Positions 18,213 to 24,711 of a stretch of DNA of 57,660 nt are shown here, piece after piece. The position numbers and the translations under genes were made by a program. The first letter of the stretch is position 1. Every line of letters starts with the position of its first letter. The DNA is from Candidatus Stackebrandtia excrementipullorum (GTDB lineage: Bacteria; Actinomycetota; Actinomycetes; Mycobacteriales; Micromonosporaceae): contig DXGR01000005.1 of the NCBI GenBank assembly GCA_019113825.1, positions 1 through 57,660 on the forward strand, given 5' to 3'. Below the pieces are notes generated by a model. That model did no database searches. It was not told the DNA's origin and worked only from the letters and a program-made list of their open reading frames with translations.

Positions 18213-19439
18213 ATGACGAAATCGGGGGATCGTTTCGGGTTGCCCATGGCGGCCGTCGCCTACGTCTTGGCCGTTGCGATGATCGGCACGACCCTCCAGA
18301 CGCCGTTGTATCCGATTTACGAACGGGCGTTGGGGTTCGGGTCGTTCATCGAGACCGTGGTGTTCGCGATCTATGCCGTCGGTGTTCTGGTCACACTGAT
18401 CCTGTTCGGGCGTACGTCCGACTCCGTCGGCCGTAAACCGATGTTGTTGGCAGCGGTCGTCTTCGCCGGCTTGGCGGCGGTGACCTTCATCGCGGTCTCT
18501 TTCCTGTCCGGGGCGGCCGGCATCGGGGTTCTGCTGTTCGGGCGCTGCCTGTCGGGACTGTCGGGCGGTCTTGCCGCCGGGTGTGCGGCGGCGGCGTTGA
18601 CGGACCTGGCTCCGTCCGGCGCGCGTGACCGTGCAAGCTTGGTTGCCACGATGGCGCAAATGGGAGGACTGGGGCTCGGTCCCCTGCTTGGAGGGTTTTT
18701 CGCCGCCGGATTCAGCGACCCGATACGGGCTGTTTTCGTGGCGTATCTCGTCCTGGTCCTCGTGGCGGCGTTCGCGGTGACGTCGATCCCCAAAACCGTC
18801 ACTCGTCACGGCCGCATCTCATTCGCCCGGGTGGTCACCCCTATCCGGATCCGCGCCGTTCGTGAGCAGGCCAACGTGACGGGGCTGACCGGGTTCATGG
18901 GTTTTGCGGTGCTCGGGTTGTTCTCGTCGGTGAGCCCGGCGCTGCTGGAACGCATGGGATGGCATTCACCGATCGCGGCGGGCGTCATCGTGTGCAGTGT
19001 TTTCGCTGCGTCGGCGTTGGGACAGCTACTCACGATGGACCTGCCGACGCGGTTGGCGCGGCTGTTCGGGCTCGGCGCCTTGATGGTCGGTGTTCTTGTA
19101 GTGGGAGCCGGGATGCGCGCGGAGTCGATACCGTTGCTGGTCGGCGGCGGTCTTGTGTGCGGTGTTGGTCAGGGGATGAGTTTCAAGGCGGCGTTGGCGA
19201 CCGTGACGTCGAGAGCTCCTTCGGTGCGGTTGGGTGAGGCAACAGCGGGGTTCTTTCTGATCTGTTACCTGGGTATATCCGTGCCGGTGCTGGGGATCGG
19301 GGCCTTGAGCGGGCTGGTCGGTTTGGAAGGCGCCGGAGAGATTTTTGCGCTGGTAACCGTGCTGTTGAGCGTGTTTGCGCTGGTGGTGACCGGCGTTCGT
19401 GGCACCGGCTCGGCGCATCACCACCACGTCACTTCGTAG
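18213..19439 (+). CDS. MFS transporter
   Basis: This 408-residue protein has 12 predicted membrane segments. It carries the MFS loop 2-3 signature GRTSDSVGRKPMLL and a glycine-rich GRCLSGLSGGLAAG in segment 4. It has the shape of a proton-coupled drug or metabolite exporter (DHA1-like); the substrate is not known. The C-terminus is histidine-rich (SAHHHHV). It is transcribed from its own promoter just upstream. Confidence 0.9.
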   Translation: MTKSGDRFGLPMAAVAYVLAVAMIGTTLQTPLYPIYERALGFGSFIETVVFAIYAVGVLVTLILFGRTSDSVGRKPMLLAAVVFAGLAAVTFIAVSFLSGAAGIGVLLFGRCLSGLSGGLAAGCAAAALTDLAPSGARDRASLVATMAQMGGLGLGPLLGGFFAAGFSDPIRAVFVAYLVLVLVAAFAVTSIPKTVTRHGRISFARVVTPIRIRAVREQANVTGLTGFMGFAVLGLFSSVSPALLERMGWHSPIAAGVIVCSVFAASALGQLLTMDLPTRLARLFGLGALMVGVLVVGAGMRAESIPLLVGGGLVCGVGQGMSFKAALATVTSRAPSVRLGEATAGFFLICYLGISVPVLGIGALSGLVGLEGAGEIFALVTVLLSVFALVVTGVRGTGSAHHHHVTS

Positions 19440-19505
19440 ACCGCCACATCGGTACCCCCAATGCGGTTCTCTCCCAAAGGAAACGAACCCATCAAAGTCG
19501 GTGGT

Positions 19506-19530
19506 CGAGTGGTGACTCGATGTTATGGTC
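19506..19530 (+). promoter_or_regulatory. operator-like inverted repeat and -10 box before gadB
   Basis: TCGAGT-GGTG-ACTCGA (19506-19521) has perfect 6-bp arms and ends three bases before TATGGT (19525-19530), a good -10 box. The ATG of the decarboxylase is 80 bases further on. A repressor bound there would block RNA polymerase. Which regulator binds is unknown. Confidence 0.45.
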
Positions 19531-19610
19531 CGACGTGTCGCCGCGGGCGGGGTGGAGTCGTCCGGACAGCGTGACGGCCGTGACGTCAACGTTCGATCGG
19601 GGGAACGAAC

Positions 19611-21020
19611 ATGACCATTATGGATTCAAATCGGTCTGCTGCAGAACAGGAATCCGACGAGGTGGTGCAACTCAACCCCGTTTTCGTCCGCCCCGGTGAG
19701 ATGACCGAGGTTTCACGAAACGCGATCCCCGAGCACGAGTCCCTTCCCGAAACCGCCTACCAGGTGGTTCACGACGACGCGATGCTCGACGGCAATGCAC
19801 GGCTCAACCTTGCGACGTTCGTCGGCACCTGGATGGACGAGCACGCGACGAAGTTGTACTCGGAAACGTTCGACAAGAACATGATCGACAAGGACGAATA
19901 TCCCGCCACCGCCGCGATCGAGACACGTTGTTGGACGATGTTGGCGAAACTGTGGAATGCACCCGACGCGGACAACGCACTGGGAGCGTCTACGGTCGGT
20001 TCGTCCGAAGGCTGCATGCTTGGTGGCCTGGCACTGAAACGACGGTGGCAACACGCTCGCCGCGCAGTCGGTAAACCGACGGATCGTCCGAACCTGGTCA
20101 TGTCCACCGCGGTGCAGGTGTGCTGGGAAAAATTTTGCAACTATTGGGACGTCGAGCCGCGATACGTCCCGATCTCCATGGAACACCAGGTCCTCGACGG
20201 CCATGGGCTGGACGAGTACGTCGACGAGAACACCATCGGGGTCGTGGCGATTCTCGGAGTCACCTACACCGGCATGTACGAACCGGTGGAGCAAATATCG
20301 GCGGCCCTCGACGACATCCAAAAAACCAAGGGGCTCGACATACCGATCCACGTGGACGGGGCGTCGGGCGCGTTCATCGCGCCGTTCGTTCAACCCGACA
20401 TGGCATGGGACTTCCGTCTGCCGCGGGTGGCGTCGATATCGACGTCGGGCCACAAGTACGGACTGATCTATCCGGGCCTGGGCTGGGTGGTGTGGCGCGA
20501 CGCCGACGCCCTGCCGGACGACCTCGTCTTCAAGGTCTCCTATCTCGGTGGCGACATGCCGACCTTCGCGCTCAACTTCTCCCGTCCCGGGGCCCAGGTA
20601 CTACTGCAGTACTACATGTTCCTCAGACTCGGCATGGACGGATACCGCAGAGTGCAGCAGACGTCCCACGACGTCGCGCAGTTCCTTGCCGGAGAGATCG
20701 GTCGGATGCCGCAGTTCACCCTCTGGAACGACGGCGCAGACATTCCCGTGTTCGCGTGGAGCATGGCCGAGGGGTACACCGATTGCTGGAACCTCTACCA
20801 CCTGTCCGACCGACTCCGAATGAAGGGCTGGCTGGTGCCTGCGTACCCGATGCCCGAAGACCTCGACGACGTGGTCGTCCAACGCGTCGTCGTACGAAAC
20901 GGCCTGTCGAGAGATCTTGCCGAGAAATTCCTCGACGACCTCAAGACCGAGGTCGCCGTACTCGATGCAGCCGATCGTCCGTTGCCCACCGAAGGGCAGT
21001 CGACCGGGTTCCACCACTGA
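19611..21020 (+). CDS. gadB: glutamate decarboxylase
   Basis: This 469-residue PLP enzyme has the full-length GAD form. The Schiff-base lysine is K282 in STSGHKYG, with HVDGASGAF at 247-255 and GSSEGCMLGG at 130-139. It turns glutamate into GABA plus CO2 and consumes a proton. That makes it an acid-stress and GABA enzyme in bacteria. The C-terminus ends in the GFHH form common to bacterial GADs, which in E. coli takes part in pH-dependent autoinhibition. GGGGG lies seven bases before the ATG. The TRIC-channel gene starts 42 bases downstream, so the two are probably one operon. Confidence 0.95.
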   Translation: MTIMDSNRSAAEQESDEVVQLNPVFVRPGEMTEVSRNAIPEHESLPETAYQVVHDDAMLDGNARLNLATFVGTWMDEHATKLYSETFDKNMIDKDEYPATAAIETRCWTMLAKLWNAPDADNALGASTVGSSEGCMLGGLALKRRWQHARRAVGKPTDRPNLVMSTAVQVCWEKFCNYWDVEPRYVPISMEHQVLDGHGLDEYVDENTIGVVAILGVTYTGMYEPVEQISAALDDIQKTKGLDIPIHVDGASGAFIAPFVQPDMAWDFRLPRVASISTSGHKYGLIYPGLGWVVWRDADALPDDLVFKVSYLGGDMPTFALNFSRPGAQVLLQYYMFLRLGMDGYRRVQQTSHDVAQFLAGEIGRMPQFTLWNDGADIPVFAWSMAEGYTDCWNLYHLSDRLRMKGWLVPAYPMPEDLDDVVVQRVVVRNGLSRDLAEKFLDDLKTEVAVLDAADRPLPTEGQSTGFHH

Positions 21021-21062
21021 TCATCGAGACGGTGTAATTCGTCGAACAGAAGGCTGCCGGTA

Positions 21063-21857
21063 ATGGTCGTCGAATGGGGTTTCGTCACCTCGTACACGGA
21101 GGCGACCGTTCTCGATCTCTTTGCGGCGAGCACCAACGCGTTGAGCAGCGCGATACTCGTGCGAAGGCCCGACCACTACCGAGACCTCACCGTGTCCGGA
21201 GTCCTGGCCGTCAGCCTGATCGGAGGCATCGGCGGCAGTGTTGCCCGAGACCTGTTGATCGGACGCACACCGATGGCCCTGACCAACCCGATATTCGTGT
21301 TGTCCTGTTTGATCTTCGGCGGCATCGGATATCGGATCGCTCTGGACCGTCACCGCCGGTTCCGCGAAGGGGTCTTTCAGTGCGTGACCTCGTTCGCATT
21401 GGCGTGGTACGCGGTGGTCGGCGTCAAAGCGTCCGTCGAATACGGTGTCACCGCAGCCGGAGCGGTGGTCGTGGGCGTCGTCGCCGCAACCGGCGGACGG
21501 TACTTCGTGGACGTGACGTGCGGCGTACCCGCAATCAGATTCCTTCGCGCCGAATGGTTCGTCGTCACCGCGATGCTCGCCTGCACCACATGGCTGGTGT
21601 GCACCTCGGTCGGACTCGACGAGGTAACCGGATGGGCCGCCACGATCATGGCCGTCCTCGTCGGTTTCCTGTTCAGGCTTGTCGCGTTGTATCGGGGATG
21701 GCGTGAACCGGTGGCGAGACCACCGTCGGGAGTACACCGACACCGCATGGGCGGATTTCTCCTTGGACGTCGACTCACCGACAAGTCGAAGAGCGATCTG
21801 CGGAACCTCGGGCTGACCGTGGCCACCGACGAGACACCCTCGGACGGCACCCGATGA
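21063..21857 (+). CDS. TRIC-type cation channel family protein (UPF0126)
   Basis: This 264-residue protein has seven hydrophobic segments and two related glycine-rich repeats. The first is LAVSLIGGIGGSVARDLLIGRTP and the second is VVAATGGRYFVDVTCGVPAIRF. These mark the prokaryotic TRIC (trimeric intracellular cation) family, formerly UPF0126. TRIC proteins conduct monovalent cations. The C-terminal 40 residues are basic and cytosolic. It lies 42 bases behind gadB on the same strand. Confidence 0.9.
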   Translation: MVVEWGFVTSYTEATVLDLFAASTNALSSAILVRRPDHYRDLTVSGVLAVSLIGGIGGSVARDLLIGRTPMALTNPIFVLSCLIFGGIGYRIALDRHRRFREGVFQCVTSFALAWYAVVGVKASVEYGVTAAGAVVVGVVAATGGRYFVDVTCGVPAIRFLRAEWFVVTAMLACTTWLVCTSVGLDEVTGWAATIMAVLVGFLFRLVALYRGWREPVARPPSGVHRHRMGGFLLGRRLTDKSKSDLRNLGLTVATDETPSDGTR

Positions 21858-22028
21858 TCCGTAGCGTGAAAGACCGGGACGTCGGGGACCGGTGACTCGT
21901 CACACGTTCGCGTGCGCCGGGTGGTGTGAAACCCCGGCGGTCGGCCCTCCCGACATACAGGGCCACCGGCCTCCGCCCCACATTGTTGATCCTATGTGTT
22001 GAAAAACCCGGCGGTCGAGGACATATCG

Positions 22029-22063
22029 GGCGAGCCTGTGGACGGCTCGCCGTCTGTGGACAA
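22029..22063. promoter_or_regulatory. hairpin with DnaA-box-like motifs
   Basis: GGCGAGCC and GGCTCGCC flank TGTGGAC in a short hairpin. TGTGGACAA (22055-22063), the exact complement of the DnaA box TTGTCCACA, follows. A second partial copy (TGTGGACGG) lies inside the hairpin. The 313-base gap 21858-22170 has no gene; the hairpin could also serve as a terminator for the TRIC gene. Confidence 0.35.
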
Positions 22064-22157
22064 CCACGGCCCGGACCGTCCGTCGCCGGTGGCCAACCAC
22101 ACGTGCTTGCCCAGCACACCGCGCAGACGACGGTTCGTCGGCGGTTAACGGACCTGT

Positions 22158-22163
22158 CAGAAT
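22158..22163 (+). promoter_or_regulatory. -10 box of a leaderless promoter
   Basis: CAGAAT lies seven bases before the ATG at 22171. Confidence 0.5.
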
Positions 22164-22170
22164 TCACCTG

Positions 22171-22965
22171 ATGACCAACATTGACCCGGGCTGGTACCGC
22201 GATCCAGCCGCACCGGATACGCAGCGTTATTGGGACGGCGAGGAATGGGTGGGCAAGCCGGTCGGCATCGACCAGACCCCGCCGGAGAGCCCGGAGCCGT
22301 TGCCTCCGCCCGAGCCGACACCGGCACCTGAACCACAGACCCCGTTGCCGCCACCTCCCACCCCGTTCGGTGCGCGACCGTTCTCGCCGGAACAGGCACA
22401 GAAGCTGCTGGCGGGCCGTGTACCGGCCAACCCCGGCCTGAGGCTTGTGGCGCGGCTCATAGACGCGGCCATCCTGATTGCGTTGAACCTGGTTGTCAAC
22501 GGTTGGTTCCTATATCAGTACGTCCAGGAGATAGCCCCTGCTGTGCGTGGTGTCATGGCCGACCCGACGGCGGACCCCATGACGTTCATCACGGATCGGG
22601 CCGGTCGCCTGCAGTGGGTCATTGTGATCATCGCCGCTCTGATCTGGTTCGCCTACGAGGTGCCGGGCACGGTAAACACCGGCCAGACCCTGGGGAAGCG
22701 CATCATGGGGCTTCAGGTGGTGTCGATTCCGATGCCGAAACTGCGTTACAGCATGGTGATTTCACGGTGGTCTCTCATGCTGCTGCCTGTGGTGTGCTTC
22801 CCCTTCGGAGTCATAGTCTCTATCGTCGACAGTTTGTGGTGCCTGTATGACAAGCCGTTCAGGCAGTGTCTGCATGACAAGTCGGCCATGACCATGGTGA
22901 TTGCGAAACAAACCTCGACCGAGGATGTCAAAGGAGACGCCAATGACCTCACTGACTCGCGCTGA
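22171..22965 (+). CDS. DUF2510 and RDD domain membrane protein
   Basis: The protein has 264 residues. The first 25 are a DUF2510 module (PGWYRDPAAPDTQRYWDGEEW). A proline-rich linker (about 30-75) follows, then an RDD domain with three to four membrane segments (RLVARLIDAAIL, TGQTLGKRIMGLQVV, SLWCLYD). RDD proteins may act as ion exchangers or in membrane stress; the function is unproven here. The end overlaps hisC by 23 bases, so the two are transcribed together. Confidence 0.9.
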   Translation: MTNIDPGWYRDPAAPDTQRYWDGEEWVGKPVGIDQTPPESPEPLPPPEPTPAPEPQTPLPPPPTPFGARPFSPEQAQKLLAGRVPANPGLRLVARLIDAAILIALNLVVNGWFLYQYVQEIAPAVRGVMADPTADPMTFITDRAGRLQWVIVIIAALIWFAYEVPGTVNTGQTLGKRIMGLQVVSIPMPKLRYSMVISRWSLMLLPVVCFPFGVIVSIVDSLWCLYDKPFRQCLHDKSAMTMVIAKQTSTEDVKGDANDLTDSR

Positions 22966-24019
22966 CCTCGACGCGCTGCCGGCCTACGTTCCCGGACGTA
23001 GTCCGGCTGATCTGGCACGTGAACTGGGACTGTCCGAGGCGATCAAACTCGCCAGCAACGAGGTCCCGTACGGCCCGCTACCCGGCGTGGTGGAGGCGAT
23101 CGGGGAGGCCGCCGGACAGACGCATCGGTACCCGGACATGGGCGTGGCGGCGTTGAGAGAGGCCATCGCAGAGCGTGTGGGCGTCTCTGCCGAGCGGGTC
23201 GCGACCGGATGTGGCTCTGTCGCATTGTTCGAGCACCTGGTGAAGGTGTCGTGCCTGCCCGGCGACGAGGTCCTGTACTCCTGGCGTTCGTTCGAGGCTT
23301 ACCCGATCGTGGTGACCGGGGCCGGCGCGACGAGCGTTCAGGTGCCCAACACCGCCGGCCACGGCCACGACCTGGAGGCGATGGCCGCCGCGGTCACGCC
23401 GCGGACCCGCCTGATCGTGGTCTGCAATCCGAACAACCCGACCGGGACCACCGTCAAACGCGACGAACTGACCCGGTTCCTCGACGCCGTGCCCCGCGAC
23501 GTTCTGGTGGTATTGGACGAGGCGTACCTGGAGTTCGTGACCGACCCCGACGTGTGCGACGGCCTCGTCGAGTACGGCGACCGCGACAACGTCGTCGTCT
23601 TGCGGACATTCTCCAAGGCGTGGGGTCTGGCGGGGCTTCGCGCGGGTTATCTGGTCGCGTCTCCACAGGTTGCCGAGGCGGTGCGGAAGGTGGTGACGCC
23701 GTTCTCCACGAACGCGTTGGCACAGGCCGCGGCTCTGGCGGCGTTGAAAGCAGACGACGAGATGCGCCGCCGGGCCGAGCTCGTGGTGCGTGAACGGGAC
23801 CGTGTGGTACACGCGATGCGTGAATTGGTGCCGAGTGTGCCCGACAGTCAGGCCAACTTCGTGTGGTTGCCGATCGAAGACCGGTCGATGCCGTTTGCGA
23901 AGCATTGCGAATCGCACGGAGTGATCGTGCGTCCGTTCCCGCAGGGTGTGCGGGTGTCGTTTGGAACTCCCGAACAGAACGACCGCTTCATCGAGGTGGC
24001 CAAGGCGTTCTTGGCTTAA
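22943..24019 (+). CDS. hisC: histidinol-phosphate aminotransferase
   Basis: This 358-residue fold-type I aminotransferase has CNPNNPTGT (161-169), DEAY (192-195) and the PLP lysine K225 in TFSKAWGLAGLRAGY. This is the HisC subfamily, which converts imidazole-acetol phosphate and glutamate to histidinol phosphate. Some members act on aromatic amino acids. The ATG at 22943 was chosen because AAGGAG lies six bases upstream, inside the end of the RDD gene. It stands apart from any other his gene, so it may be a second or broader-range aminotransferase. Confidence 0.88.
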   Translation: MTSLTRADLDALPAYVPGRSPADLARELGLSEAIKLASNEVPYGPLPGVVEAIGEAAGQTHRYPDMGVAALREAIAERVGVSAERVATGCGSVALFEHLVKVSCLPGDEVLYSWRSFEAYPIVVTGAGATSVQVPNTAGHGHDLEAMAAAVTPRTRLIVVCNPNNPTGTTVKRDELTRFLDAVPRDVLVVLDEAYLEFVTDPDVCDGLVEYGDRDNVVVLRTFSKAWGLAGLRAGYLVASPQVAEAVRKVVTPFSTNALAQAAALAALKADDEMRRRAELVVRERDRVVHAMRELVPSVPDSQANFVWLPIEDRSMPFAKHCESHGVIVRPFPQGVRVSFGTPEQNDRFIEVAKAFLA

Positions 24020-24064
24020 GAAGCCGCCGCCGTTCTGTTCGTGGCGCCCCCGGTGCCGTCGAAG

Positions 24065-24101
24065 GGTCCTGCATGCAGGTTGTCGTATGCAGGACCTTTT
24101 T
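24065..24101 (+). terminator. intrinsic terminator after hisC
   Basis: GGTCCTGCAT (24065-24074) pairs with ATGCAGGACC (24087-24096) and is followed by TTTTT. The stem, loop and U-tract are all classical. Confidence 0.9.
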
Positions 24102-24318
24102 CCGTACTGCGATCCGTCCGAGGTGCCGTTCACAACGAACGCGGCCCACAGACGACTCCCGGTGTCCTGGTCCCACGTGTCGCGGCCGTTCGCATGTCAC
24201 GGCTCGAGGTTTCGGGGCCGCCTCTGTCGTTGTGGAACCGGGGCCCCCGCCCCTGCGCCGTGACCACGATTGGCGACGATACGAGTAGGTCGTTCGTGGA
24301 TTCGGAAAGAGGGTTGTC

Positions 24319-24708
24319 ATGTCCGTCGAGGTTCTCGCCGGTGTTGCCGTGGCGTGGTTGTGGCGCAAGTTCAAGCGGTCGGCGGGCAGACTTGACGAAG
24401 CAACCGATGAGGTCACCGACGCGGCAATGGATCGCCTGACCACCGTGGTGAAGACACGACTGACCGGTGATCCGGCGCTGTTGAAGCTGGAGCAGCAGGC
24501 GGCATCGGGGGTTGAGGTCTCGTCCACCGGACAGCGCGTGAAGCTGGCCCTGCAGGAGGCGGCCGAAGAGGACGAAACGTTCGCCTCGGAGCTGAAACAG
24601 GCGATTGACGCACTGCCGGCCACGGATTCGGCGACTGTACGAACCGCCGGGCGGGATTACTACGAGATCACCGGCGAGAACGCTCAGATAACGGTCGACA
24701 ACCGGTAG
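24319..24708 (+). CDS. small helical protein with C-terminal shared ITG-x-NA motif (Bell/BASS-like effector candidate)
   Basis: This is a 129-residue protein. The first helix (2-16, SVEVLAGVAVAWLWR) is hydrophobic and followed by basic residues. Residues 20-98 are amphipathic helices with a TRLTGDPALLKLE segment and end FASELKQAI. After a short linker the C-terminus carries RDYYEITGENAQITV (112-126). The same pattern, RDFFHITGANATTHI, opens the next protein. Small Bell-domain proteins in actinobacteria have this helical plan and a terminal amyloid-type motif shared with an adjacent NLR-like protein. The Bell assignment is inference from pattern. AGAGGG lies five bases before the ATG, and the stop is three bases before the next start. 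Confidence 0.7.
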   Translation: MSVEVLAGVAVAWLWRKFKRSAGRLDEATDEVTDAAMDRLTTVVKTRLTGDPALLKLEQQAASGVEVSSTGQRVKLALQEAAEEDETFASELKQAIDALPATDSATVRTAGRDYYEITGENAQITVDNR

Positions 24709-24711
24709 ACC

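Noticed and set aside
16890-18809. A 639-codon open frame antisense to the DUF885 and MFS genes
   Set aside because: It is a GC-rich codon-bias shadow. The plus strand has clear families with motifs; the antisense product has no recognisable domain.
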